DNA from: Fragilaria crotonensis
Lineage: Eukaryota > Bacillariophyta > Fragilariophyceae > Fragilariales > Fragilariaceae
Direction: 5' to 3'
Length of the DNA: 40,223 nt
Assembly (NCBI GenBank): GCA_022925895.1
Contig: JAKSYS010000585.1
Span: 1 to 40,223 of the forward strand
The notes below the pieces were generated by a model. The model was not told where the DNA came from. It saw nothing but the letters and a program-made list of their open reading frames with translations, and made no database searches. Below, in pieces: positions 24,100 through 32,697 of the stretch. Both the position numbers and the translations under genes were made by a program. Position 1 is the stretch's first letter, and each line of letters opens with the position of its first letter.

Positions 24100-27000
24100 A
24101 TGGCTCGACGGGCACAGAGGGCGGAACAAAGAAGAATCGCCTCCAGTATGGAGGCTGGAGCATCAACAGTGAGGGAGGCCGGACGACAACCACACCCCGA
24201 TACGGGGCCTGGAAGGGACAACCCGCACAGCACAGCAGCCAGTAAGGCTGCTCCGGGAGTCCTCGCGACCAGTAAGGAACGCGACACAAACAAACCCGGA
24301 CGCGCAGAGCCGGGATCCATCGCGACCAGTAAGGAACGCGACCCAACAACCACCACAGGCCGGTATGGTCGGAGGTACACAACCACCACACCAGAAAAGA
24401 GCGCCACGGGCCAGTACAGCCATCAGCAGAAAACCCCGTCACGTACGGCGAGGCCTAACCGACTCTTGTCGCACTCAGGATCCAGTGAGGACCCAGCCGA
24501 ACCTTGGCGTTCAGCGCCTCCCACCCCCGCCGCGCCTAGAGTGGGACCAAGGCAGCACCGAGGAGCGAAGCCAGCCTCAGAGGAGGAGTTCCTCTCCGAC
24601 GCCTCAGCAGCCCGACGTTCGAGGCTGAGGTACGAAGCGACGCTACTGGCGCCAGCAAGCGGGGTCACGACGAAGACGAACGCGAGCCTACTTCGAACTG
24701 CGGAACCACCGTACGAGTCACCGAGCGCGCCGATCACACCGCCCCTGCTGGCCGATGATGACAGCAACACCGAGCGCCAATTGGATGGACATCCGGGAAC
24801 AAGCGCGGCGGAGCGCGTCAGGAGTGTCCTGAGTCTGGCGCAACGAACGGAACCAAGTCCCACCCCGGCCGATAGCAAATCGGGGGCTAGCAGGATGACA
24901 GCACGGACCGTCGGGATGACAGCCATCGCGAAGGGAGGCGAACGAAATGCCAAACGCCTCAGAGAAGCCGACGCGATCGACCGGGAGACACTAGGTGAGT
25001 CCCTGAGCGTCATCGTTCGTTCGTTCGGAGCCCACCAACACCTGCCGAACGACGCCTCCCTGTTCTTCCCGGAACCAGTAATCGGGCCGTGCGACGAGTT
25101 CAGACCTCCGACTTGGTTTCTCGAGGCGATCAAGCAAATCTGCGCGACGCCCTCGGAAGTACCCACGAAATCGCCGATTCGATTCGAGGTATCCGAGCCA
25201 GCGTCGGAACACAACGCAGAGGTGCTGAGGACCTTCGACTTCGACCTGGGACGTCTGATACAAGCGTACGCATCGTCCACACTTGGGTTCGGGTCGGAGT
25301 TTCGCAAAGTAAGCGAACTCCGCCCACTCATTGGAAGGCACCCACACTTCGACCGCCTCGCGAAACTCCTGACAGAAGGGATGCACTACGTATTCGACAG
25401 GGAACTCAACGCCAACGAAAAGAGCGACGAGGTGAAGGCCATGCTGGCCCGTGGCAATCACAAATCCGCGCAGACGGAACAGGACCGGGTAGGCGAGCTC
25501 CTCACAAAGGATGTTACCCACGGATTCACAATACCCATCCCGATCGCAACGGTCGGTCTCATTCCGGGCGCCATGGTCCAACCCCTGGGGCTAGTCCAAC
25601 AATGGACGGTCGACCAGGACGGAGAACGCAAAGCCAAGTTCCGACTGACTCAGGACCTGAGCTTCTCCTCGGACCGCAAGTCAAAACCGACGGCCATAAA
25701 CGCAAGGATCGACATGTCGGCTTACGTGGAGATGGTCTATGGGTGGTGCCTGCCGCGAATCATTCACTTCATTGTCGCCTTGCGAGCACAGAACCCATCA
25801 CTCCTGATACTCATCAGCAAGTATGATTACAGTGACGCGTACCGACGCATAGCCCACAGCTCGTCGGCGGCCGCCCAGACCATCGCGATCAACGGTCAAA
25901 CGGCTTTCCTATCCCTGAGACTAACCTTCGGCGGCTCCCCCAATCCGCCCACCTGGTGCCTATTCTCCGAGCTGGTCACCGACCTAGCTAACGAGATAAG
26001 CCAGTGCGACGAGTGGGATCCAACGGAATGTCGAAGCCCAGCACAACCCGTGACGCCTGAACCCCGGCGACTCTCGCCGAGCATTCCTATCGCACAAGCC
26101 AGACGCATGGCCGTGCACATCCCACCGACCAAGGCTGGAGGGCGAGTCGATGGGTTCATCGACGACTTAATCAACGTATTTCTCGACACCCCTTCGAATT
26201 GCCTCCGACAACCGAACGTTGTCCCGCTCGCGATGCACCTCACCAGCCGCCCCCACGCTGGGGACGAGGAAGAGCCGGTGCCCCGTCGCCCGATTCTATC
26301 GATACCAAAGCTCATCGCGGAGGGGCGGCCAGAGGAAATCCAGATCGTGCTGGGATGGCGAATTGACACGCGACGGCTGGAAATTTCGCTTCCAGACGAC
26401 AAGTACCTTGCGTGGTCGGCCGACATCAGAAATCTGAGGTCCACGGGGGCCTGCCTCGCCAAGGAGATGGAAACCTTGGTTGGTCGGCTGAACCACACGG
26501 CCTACATCATCCCCAACTCCCGACACTTCATGAGCCGAATACGGGGAAGGATCAGTACCGAAAGGGGGCGAGGAGCAAGGAAAAGGAAAGTGAGCGACGA
26601 GGCTCTGGAGGACTTACTACTGTGGGAGAGCTTCCTGGACCACGCAAACCGAGGAGTCTCGATGAACCTCCTGGTCACAAGGGAACCGAACAAGATCTGC
26701 TGGTCTGACGCCTGTCCTTACGGGCTCGGCGGATACAACCTTTCGGGTCGAGCTTGGAGGATGTGCATCCCACGGTCAAGCCCCATCTTTGGGAACCAAG
26801 GGATCAACAACCTGCTCGAATTCCTGGGCATGGCGATCAACATTTGGCTAACTTGCCTCGAATCCGAAGGAGAGGAGCACTGCATCCTGGCGATCGGCGA
26901 CAATACATCGGCCATCGGTTGGCTACACAACTCGTCACGCCTAGACACTGGGTGGGATGCTCAGAAAGCCCACCTCCAAGTTGCGAGGAAGATTGCGAAT

Positions 27001-27768
27001 CTGATGATTGACTTCAAGTGCTGCCTAGCCTCGCAACACCTTAAAGGCGAACTCAACGTCGTGGCAGACTTGCTGTCGTTTGCTGGAAATGACTCGAGGG
27101 GGAAGAGTCACCCAATCGCGGCAGACATGCCAGCTAACGATGAACTAACGCACCGATTCCTCGCCTCGTACCCTTCGCAGGTTCCGGAGAACTTCGCCAT
27201 CTCACAGCTACCGGACGAGATACTATCCTGGGCCACGCAAGTGCTGCAAGTGGCAGAGTCATATTTGACGGGCGTCAAGAGAGCAGCAACGAGTCTTACG
27301 ACCGAACCTGGCGCCGATGGAATGGGTACTGCCACCACGTCGGTTACGGAACTGACCCCCTCCTCACTCTGCTATCCGACAACGAGCGCGACCTCTTCCT
27401 CAGGGCATTCCTCGAGTTTTACCGGAATGCCGAATGGGACGCCAGGGGCAAACCTACGGGAGATCGTCGCGAACCAGTGGTCGCGAGTACTCTGCGCAAA
27501 ACCACAAGCGACCTGGCTGCGGCGTTTCGGAACAATATCGGGGTCAGCCCCCTGCACCTCAAAGGATCTCCGAACATGCGCCCGTTCGTCAGAGCCTGGC
27601 TCAGGGCCTGCGACAACACAGACCCTCCAAAGCGGAAGCAGAAAGCCGCGACACCCCAACTGCTGCGAGCAATGTTCGAACAGTCCGGAGCGGGGTCGGG
27701 AACCCAAAAGGATACACGCGACGCAATCATCGCCGAGATCGCAATATCGGCGTACTTCTTCGCAATGA
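24100..27768 (+). CDS. Reverse transcriptase - RNase H polyprotein
   Basis: The first 300 or so residues are Arg/Pro/Ser-rich and low in complexity, including a 54-base duplication that repeats ATSKERD. The RT follows: KFRLTQDLSFSS, then the first catalytic Asp in YDYSDAYRR (D576), LRLTFGGSPNPPTW, and the FIDD box (D688, D689). RNase H supplies SDACPYGLGGY (D870), NLLEFLG (E907), IGDNTSAIGW (D934) and NVVADLLSF (D990). Together they would copy element RNA to DNA and remove the RNA strand. Past residue about 1060 the reading becomes compositionally odd, and the neighbouring -1 frame carries the recombinase instead, so the true protein likely shifts frame near 27260-27290. No protease or methyltransferase was seen. 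The ATG again lies in TTCAATGGCT. Confidence 0.9.
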   Translation: MARRAQRAEQRRIASSMEAGASTVREAGRQPHPDTGPGRDNPHSTAASKAAPGVLATSKERDTNKPGRAEPGSIATSKERDPTTTTGRYGRRYTTTTPEKSATGQYSHQQKTPSRTARPNRLLSHSGSSEDPAEPWRSAPPTPAAPRVGPRQHRGAKPASEEEFLSDASAARRSRLRYEATLLAPASGVTTKTNASLLRTAEPPYESPSAPITPPLLADDDSNTERQLDGHPGTSAAERVRSVLSLAQRTEPSPTPADSKSGASRMTARTVGMTAIAKGGERNAKRLREADAIDRETLGESLSVIVRSFGAHQHLPNDASLFFPEPVIGPCDEFRPPTWFLEAIKQICATPSEVPTKSPIRFEVSEPASEHNAEVLRTFDFDLGRLIQAYASSTLGFGSEFRKVSELRPLIGRHPHFDRLAKLLTEGMHYVFDRELNANEKSDEVKAMLARGNHKSAQTEQDRVGELLTKDVTHGFTIPIPIATVGLIPGAMVQPLGLVQQWTVDQDGERKAKFRLTQDLSFSSDRKSKPTAINARIDMSAYVEMVYGWCLPRIIHFIVALRAQNPSLLILISKYDYSDAYRRIAHSSSAAAQTIAINGQTAFLSLRLTFGGSPNPPTWCLFSELVTDLANEISQCDEWDPTECRSPAQPVTPEPRRLSPSIPIAQARRMAVHIPPTKAGGRVDGFIDDLINVFLDTPSNCLRQPNVVPLAMHLTSRPHAGDEEEPVPRRPILSIPKLIAEGRPEEIQIVLGWRIDTRRLEISLPDDKYLAWSADIRNLRSTGACLAKEMETLVGRLNHTAYIIPNSRHFMSRIRGRISTERGRGARKRKVSDEALEDLLLWESFLDHANRGVSMNLLVTREPNKICWSDACPYGLGGYNLSGRAWRMCIPRSSPIFGNQGINNLLEFLGMAINIWLTCLESEGEEHCILAIGDNTSAIGWLHNSSRLDTGWDAQKAHLQVARKIANLMIDFKCCLASQHLKGELNVVADLLSFAGNDSRGKSHPIAADMPANDELTHRFLASYPSQVPENFAISQLPDEILSWATQVLQVAESYLTGVKRAATSLTTEPGADGMGTATTSVTELTPSSLCYPTTSATSSSGHSSSFTGMPNGTPGANLREIVANQWSRVLCAKPQATWLRRFGTISGSAPCTSKDLRTCARSSEPGSGPATTQTLQSGSRKPRHPNCCEQCSNSPERGREPKRIHATQSSPRSQYRRTSSQ

Positions 27769-28484
27769 GGTCATGCGAGATAACTGCCACAACCACACCG
27801 GGAAGGACGAAGATTATTTGCCTCAAAGGTGTTGTCTTCAGAGACTCGAAGCACCGGGAGATTCCCCACTCGTCAGAAGAAGAACTCCCGACGGCAAGGC
27901 GAGTAACGGTCACCTTCGAGAACCAAAAGAATGGACTCAAGATGGACAAACGAACACAAGAGAGGACCGGGGACAGCGTCATGTGCCCCGTGCGGCGCCT
28001 CGCCTCCCTCGTCCTACGAGTTCTACGCAGCGTCCCAAATGCGGGGCCGGAGACCCCCATTAGCACCATACCGAGAGCGGGAGGAGGGACCAGAGCCATA
28101 ACTAGCAGCGAGCTACGGTGGAGCCTCCGATCGGCGTGCACGAAGGGGGGAGGAGTGAGCGCCTTCGGATACAGTGCCAACGACATCGGGACGAGGTCAA
28201 TCAGGTCCGGAGCCGCCATGGGACTCTTCCTGATGAACCACCCGGTGTCAAAGATAATGATACTGGGAAGGTGGTCATCCGACGCCTTCCTTGATTACAT
28301 CCGTCCCCAGGTCCTTGAATGGACGAACCAACTGAGTAGGGACATGATACGGAATGACTCGTTCTTTGACGCCTCAGACCAGAGGAAATCCGAGTCGAGC
28401 GACCCACGCACAAGAACAAAGGCAGGCGCCCCCTTGGCAAGCGGATTGAGAAAACCGGAGAGAAGGATGCATCTCCACCACTGA
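27144..28484 (+). CDS. Tyrosine recombinase of the YR retrotransposon, -1 frame to RT
   Basis: The frame is open from 27144 and overlaps the RT frame to 27768. A core-binding, SAM-like region reads SYDRTWRRWNGYCHHVG from 27291. The catalytic domain has Arg in FAMRSCEI (codon 27768), RSIRSGAAM (28194-28205) in the HxxR position, the Trp of LGRWSSDAF (28272) and the nucleophile Tyr in DYIRPQV (28296), eight codons after the Trp. The enzyme would insert the circular cDNA. No ATG occurs in this frame before 27570; GTG 27477 is too late to include the N-terminal domain, so expression probably needs -1 frameshifting from the RT frame. The usual His of HxxR is Arg here. Confidence 0.87.
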   Translation, partial: TNAPIPRLVPFAGSGELRHLTATGRDTILGHASAASGRVIFDGRQESSNESYDRTWRRWNGYCHHVGYGTDPLLTLLSDNERDLFLRAFLEFYRNAEWDARGKPTGDRREPVVASTLRKTTSDLAAAFRNNIGVSPLHLKGSPNMRPFVRAWLRACDNTDPPKRKQKAATPQLLRAMFEQSGAGSGTQKDTRDAIIAEIAISAYFFAMRSCEITATTTPGRTKIICLKGVVFRDSKHREIPHSSEEELPTARRVTVTFENQKNGLKMDKRTQERTGDSVMCPVRRLASLVLRVLRSVPNAGPETPISTIPRAGGGTRAITSSELRWSLRSACTKGGGVSAFGYSANDIGTRSIRSGAAMGLFLMNHPVSKIMILGRWSSDAFLDYIRPQVLEWTNQLSRDMIRNDSFFDASDQRKSESSDPRTRTKAGAPLASGLRKPERRMHLHH

Positions 28485-28520
28485 GGAAAGTTGAGTGATC
28501 AGGGTCAAGGGCAAGGGAAG

Positions 28521-28647
28521 TTCAATGGCTGGACCACCCAACATCCGGGGAGTTGGAGCTGATTTAACCGTCGAGGGTATACCTCGACCAAGCCAAACAG
28601 CTGCCTACCAACTTACAACCGACAACCCCCAATACTACCAAGGGTAG
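28521..28647 (+). other. Third TTCAATGGCT start context with a 40-codon frame entering B1
   Basis: Between the recombinase stop and B1 the ten-base context of the gag and RT starts appears again. It opens a 40-codon frame beginning MAGPPNIRGVGADL and ending at TAG 28645-28647. The same B-repeat frame is also open in B2, where it continues from an A2 frame. Coding status is unproven. Confidence 0.4.
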
Positions 28648-28751
28648 GACACGACAACCACGCCGACTCCATCGGCAGAAACTTTGGGCAACCCAAACGG
28701 AAACAAGAGAGAAAGCAGACTGGTTTCGAAGTGGCGCAGCGAACAACTTCG
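28529..28751 (+). repeat. Split direct repeat B1
   Basis: 223 bases, apparently identical to 29074-29296, ending GAACAACTTCG directly before A2. It contains a near-palindrome around GGTATACC. The B1-A2 junction is what head-to-tail joining of the element ends (B2 right, A1 left) would give. Confidence 0.92.
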
Positions 28752-29059
28752 TTACATGGTCTGGGTGGGAGCACAGTACTGTGCCTCCAGCGTTACTACA
28801 CTGGGACACGACAGTAGCGCGAAACGGATACAACGGTCCCCACGATCGGCACCTCGTAGTATGAACACGTTGGTACGGATCCGTATCCATACATCCGTAC
28901 CGTATACCACGACATCCACGATTCACCGTTGGATGCGAAACCCCAACGTGAATCTCGCCGATCCCATGCTGGAGTGGGAGATCTTGCACACATCGATCCA
29001 TCAAGGAGAACGGATTGCTCCTCACCAACTAAGTCAATAGCTACTAATACTTCTAATTT
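28752..29059 (+). repeat. Split direct repeat A2
   Basis: 308 bases, second copy of A, beginning TTACATGGTCTGGG and ending CTTCTAATTT. It has the same palindrome and inverted pair as A1. Confidence 0.92.
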
Positions 29060-29073
29060 CCCCAAGCCCACCC

Positions 29074-29296
29074 CTGGACCACCCAACATCCGGGGAGTTG
29101 GAGCTGATTTAACCGTCGAGGGTATACCTCGACCAAGCCAAACAGCTGCCTACCAACTTACAACCGACAACCCCCAATACTACCAAGGGTAGGACACGAC
29201 AACCACGCCGACTCCATCGGCAGAAACTTTGGGCAACCCAAACGGAAACAAGAGAGAAAGCAGACTGGTTTCGAAGTGGCGCAGCGAACAACTTCG
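29074..29296 (+). repeat. Split direct repeat B2, right end of the element
   Basis: Second copy of B, separated from A2 by the 14 bases CCCCAAGCCCACCC. Unique sequence (CCCAAACACTCG) starts after 29296. Confidence 0.92.
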
Positions 29297-29500
29297 CCCA
29301 AACACTCGCATGAACTCACGTTCGGACGAACGAACAAGTCTTACGCTTGCTGTGATTTTATCAGTTAAGAATTCATAGATACTTGAACCAGACAGTAAAA
29401 CTGCAAATGACCTCAAACCAAAACTGCTCACGACTTCAATCACATAAAATCATGTTCTTCGGGTTCCAAAACATCATCGAACTACAGACCGAAGTAATAT

Positions 29501-29507
29501 TATAAAG
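29501..29507 (+). promoter_or_regulatory. Candidate TATA box of the membrane-protein gene
   Basis: TATAAAG lies about 126 bases before the ATG at 29633 in an AT-rich stretch. No transcription start is known; this is only a plausible core promoter. Confidence 0.35.
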
Positions 29508-29632
29508 CCTCTCAACATTTTGGTCATCGCACTTCGCTCCGCATTCGCCATAGATATTTGTACCAACAACATTCACCCTTCCCATTGCCATAAGATCGGT
29601 TTTTCCGCCTTGCACGAAACCTTTCCGAAATA

Positions 29633-30817
29633 ATGGCCGCGATGAAGCTTTTCAACTTTTTGGTTTTCGGACTCATCTACGGCGCATCAGCTCTATCTTC
29701 CGATTGGTATTTGGCCTCGACGGGAACTCCCACTGTGAATGTCGGCGGGACGAGTACCTCAGAGATCCAGTTGACCTACGAGATGGCGAACCATGACCCT
29801 GCTGTCCGGGTGTTTAAAGCCGACTGCACCACAGCAGCCACAGCTGTGACGGCCATGCTTCAAACTCCTGTTGCGATCCAAGGCTCAACGCATCTCACGC
29901 TCCCCGTTGCTCTTGATATCGATCAAACTCAAGTCTCCACCAGCAACATTTGGAGGACTGTCGACAGCACTACAGCGATGATCGAACTCTGTGTCCGTGT
30001 CGACTTGCTTGACGGCACGGGCACAAGCTACAATTTCAACGAGAAACAGCTGTATGTGACGGTTGATCTCACTCAAGGTTTCACAATTGCCGCGGTCGAC
30101 GTTAATCGCGATGCTGCCGGTGTGGACAACACCAACGCCAACACTGATTACGGCCTCACCGTCTGTCAGTGTAACCAAACTTCCATCTGTTCCAACAATC
30201 CGATTGCGCAAGGAGATGCCGCGTTCCTTTGCATCAAGACGACGGCTGGCAGCGGAGTCGAGGTCTCCTCCATCCAGCAACTCAATTATACTCAGGCGGG
30301 GGTGATTGAAATCCCAGCAATCGACAACGGAACTGGTAATGGATTGACTGATGTGGTTCACCAAGGAACCATTGCCCGCGTTCAATCGCAGCTTCCGAGT
30401 ATTTTGTTCGACCCTGCCAACGTCAATATTCCCCTTGTAGGGAATGGAGTTGTAGTGGTCAACTTTGGTACTGGCAGAGCCCGCAACCTCCGCTTTGCCT
30501 TCGGCCATTCGAATGGCCGAACTGGAGGCAGGGCCTCTCGTTTTATGCAGCAGCAGGGGAACGAAGCGCAGACTGGATTTTCGGTTAGCATGGCGTTAGT
30601 TCCAAGAACCAACGAATCACAAGAACCTCCAAATACGGATGCCAATACTGGTCCAAACACTGGTGTCATCATTGGTGGAACTCTCGCAGCTATTGCTGCT
30701 GTCGCTTTGATCATCGCTGCGTTGGTGCTTGTGCCGCAGGTTGCACCCTCGAGCCTCCTCGCGAGCGGCCTTGTACAAATGATTGCAGGTGCCAAAAAAC
30801 GTAGAGAAACCGCATGA
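29633..30817 (+). CDS. Type I membrane protein of unknown function (intact paralogue)
   Basis: The 394-residue product starts MAAMKLFNFLVFGLIYGASA (signal peptide). The secreted part contains Cys at KADCTT, LCVRVDL, TVCQCNQTSIC and FLCIKTT, NxS/T sites, and repeated Thr/Val-rich beta-like segments. The C-terminal helix GVIIGGTLAAIAAVALIIAALVLV is a good membrane anchor. It matches the broken gene at 10766-11917 over nearly its full length, and the 5' flanks share ATAAxATCGGTTT. After the anchor the two copies part: the first has ARRRKKDDDEQ, this one has a less polar tail ending KKRRETA. The +1 frame here would give a basic CRRLHPR tail, so even this copy may carry a one-base change near 30735. 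No known domain was recognised; surface adhesion or sensing is only a guess. Confidence 0.78.
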   Translation: MAAMKLFNFLVFGLIYGASALSSDWYLASTGTPTVNVGGTSTSEIQLTYEMANHDPAVRVFKADCTTAATAVTAMLQTPVAIQGSTHLTLPVALDIDQTQVSTSNIWRTVDSTTAMIELCVRVDLLDGTGTSYNFNEKQLYVTVDLTQGFTIAAVDVNRDAAGVDNTNANTDYGLTVCQCNQTSICSNNPIAQGDAAFLCIKTTAGSGVEVSSIQQLNYTQAGVIEIPAIDNGTGNGLTDVVHQGTIARVQSQLPSILFDPANVNIPLVGNGVVVVNFGTGRARNLRFAFGHSNGRTGGRASRFMQQQGNEAQTGFSVSMALVPRTNESQEPPNTDANTGPNTGVIIGGTLAAIAAVALIIAALVLVPQVAPSSLLASGLVQMIAGAKKRRETA

Positions 30818-31129
30818 AGATTGTTTCTGCGATATCGCGCCCGCTAAATCCATTTCATATACCGGTATAAGAACATCATTTCATTTTTTCATCCAATTTA
30901 ACAGTCATTCAGAGCATTTGTCAGAAGGCGGCCGACATTGCTGTGACGAGCTGCCCACAGATATCCCGAGTAAGTCTCCCCCTTGCAAACGGCGTTGGGT
31001 CCAAGCGGATCGTACAAGTACTCGAGTACGACTTTCGAATGTGCTAAGTGGGTGACGACGAACTCTCGTCACGTAGTCGTAGTGTACGAACAACTGTAAT
31101 TGCTTTGAGACCGATCCAACAGGGGGTCA

Positions 31130-31318
31130 TTAAGAGCATCCCCAATCCCCACCGCTGGAGCGAAATCTGAGATATGACCCGATAGGACCATTTGTGTCGA
31201 CAATTTTGTCCAAAATGCATGGCACCGCTTGGGCTCGATACCTCAGATTTCGCGCCCGAGCGGCTCGAAATCTGATTTGGGGCTCGAGAATAGAGCCAAA
31301 TTGCTGAATTCTCGAGCC
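31130..31318. repeat. Hairpin-rich MITE-like segment
   Basis: GCGAAATCTGAG-like sequence near 31161 is inverted at 31229-31250 (CTCAGATTTCGC), and a perfect 11-base inverted pair GGCTCGAGAAT/ATTCTCGAGCC lies at 31281-31291 and 31308-31318. The outer part begins GAGCATCCCCAATCCCC, like ends of some eukaryotic MITEs, with only a weak counterpart on the right. Confidence 0.5.
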
Positions 31319-31590
31319 GGGTCCAGGAGGTTCCGGAATTTCGGCTCTTTTACCTTTAAGTGTATAGTGGCGACGTATACAGTACTAATTCTACAACTTC
31401 ATTCATCACGCCGGACAAATATTCCACGTTCCATCACCCCTTCAAATGTCCGGATCATTAGGTACATTAATTGCATGACGTGACAAATTTTGAGCTTTAA
31501 GTAAAGAACTTGAGCTTAGACTTTGCGACAATGGAATCGACGTCTTATGAAATCCTACTTAAGGATATAAGACATTTGAAGTGTCGGCAG

Positions 31591-31653
31591 CCATTGTCTC
31601 AAGAGCCGCTGGCTCAAGAGCCATTGGCTCAAGAGCCGCTGGCTCAAGAGCCA
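31591..31653 (+). repeat. Array of 15-base units (CTCAAGAGCCxxTGG), left half
   Basis: Four units spelling LAQEP when read in the frame of an 82-codon open stretch from ATG 31531. The stretch ends at 31776 and has no other sign of being a gene. Confidence 0.85.
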
Positions 31654-31667
31654 ACGGCTGAACAACA

Positions 31668-31694
31668 GGAGGTTCCGGAATATCGTCTTAACTG
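31668..31694 (+). repeat. Subterminal 27-base inverted repeat, left copy
   Basis: Perfect reverse complement of 36948-36974. It starts with the terminal core GGAGGTTCCGG. Confidence 0.9.
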
Positions 31695-32081
31695 CTTTTT
31701 TGCAGTTCCGTTCAGCAGTAACGGTGCGATTGTAAACCATCGGACCACGGACTTACGGAAATCAAAGGTCTTTTGACACGAAAACCCTATACTAGCTACC
31801 GTAGTAGAGACCTCAGGACAGTCAGCCACATAGGTGTTGATTCTGTGGACCGTGGAATGGACATATTCTGATTCGTACGAATTTCGGTCAACTGTTTTGA
31901 TTAGATGTCCGCCTGTTGATCCGACAGAATATATTTTATCGTTCTTCGTTTTCTTCATTAAAGTAACATTCCTACTTAGAACAAATCCTACTTACGGGGA
32001 AACTATCGAAATGATATAAATGAATCGTGAATATGCGTCAGCGATAGGAATCTTGACATTCAGTTTCTTTAAGTTTTTCAA

Positions 32082-32333
32082 AGATGATTAAGAAGAATTA
32101 AGAAGACCCAGAATTTATTAAGAAGAATTAAGAAGACCGGAAATTAATTAAGAAGATTTAAGAAGAATTAAGAAGACCCAAAATTAATTAAGAAGATTTA
32201 AGAAGAATTAAGAAGACCCAAAATTAATTAAGAAGATTTAAGAAGAATTAAGAAGACCCGAAATTTATTAAGAAGAATTCAGAAGAATTAAGAAGACCCT
32301 ATATATATTAAGAAGAATTAAGAAGACTGAAAA
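32082..32333 (+). repeat. AAGAAGAATTAAGAAGACC tandem array, left
   Basis: About six irregular units of roughly 40 bases on a purine-rich plus strand (AAGAAGAATTAAGAAGACCC). The last unit, AAGACTGAAAATGTC, has the same form as the first units of the right array at 36297. Confidence 0.9.
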
Positions 32334-32697
32334 TGTCATAAGTAGTTTTAGGGATGTCCGATCAGAAAGAGTTCTGTGCGTAGAATGATGAGTACACGTG
32401 TACCAGGCTCGTTTTCTTCCATGGAAGAAAAGGGCATTCTACTACCTAAATACCGGTCGTAGCTTAGTAGTTGGTGACATTTCACCTAGAATTGACAAAA
32501 CATTTTTCATACACCATTCAAGAGTCAGTTGATTATCGATTTAATCACGATAGGATCAGTAAGGATTGGGTTCTATCGCACTCCACACTCAACACTTCAA
32601 CAGCACGCATTTATGCGTATATCTACCTCCTACGGAGCATACGGAGCGGGTGTGCTGGGTGCTGGACTATGAATATGCATACAGTAGTCCAAGCACT

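Larger units (their letters stand above)
21603..29296 (+). mobile_element. Complete tyrosine-recombinase retrotransposon with split direct repeats (Ngaro/PAT plan)
   Basis: The order is A1 (21603-21910), gag, RT-RNase H, tyrosine recombinase, B1 (28529-28751), A2 (28752-29059), a 14-base spacer, B2 (29074-29296). B1 and A2 abut directly; A1 starts and B2 ends the element. This A-internal-B-A-B arrangement is the hallmark of Ngaro and PAT-like YR retrotransposons, which integrate through a circular cDNA and a tyrosine recombinase rather than a DDE integrase. No DAM-type methyltransferase was recognised, which favours Ngaro over DIRS/PAT, but only a phylogeny can place it. Repeat copies appear identical, so insertion is recent and the element may be active. 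Coding GC is visibly higher than in the flanks. Confidence 0.9.

Noticed and set aside
24100-24450. Minus-strand frames over gag/RT (for example 23753-24442)
   Set aside because: They are long only because the region is GC-rich; they show no domains and oppose well-supported genes.
27300-27768. Methyltransferase domain at the end of the RT protein (DIRS/PAT type)
   Set aside because: This part of the RT frame is low in complexity with no DPPY-like or SAM motif, and the other frame is clearly the recombinase.
21603-29059. LTR retrotransposon reading of the A1/A2 direct repeats
   Set aside because: The repeats do not bound the element, a second repeat pair (B) interleaves with them, and the last gene is a tyrosine recombinase, not a DDE integrase.
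31531-31776. Small gene encoding LAQEP repeats
   Set aside because: The right-hand array of the same unit contains a stop in the frame and no start, and the frame has no other coding sign.
32082-32333. CRISPR-like array
   Set aside because: Units are continuous, diverged and purine-rich with no constant repeat/unique spacer pattern, and the genome is eukaryotic.
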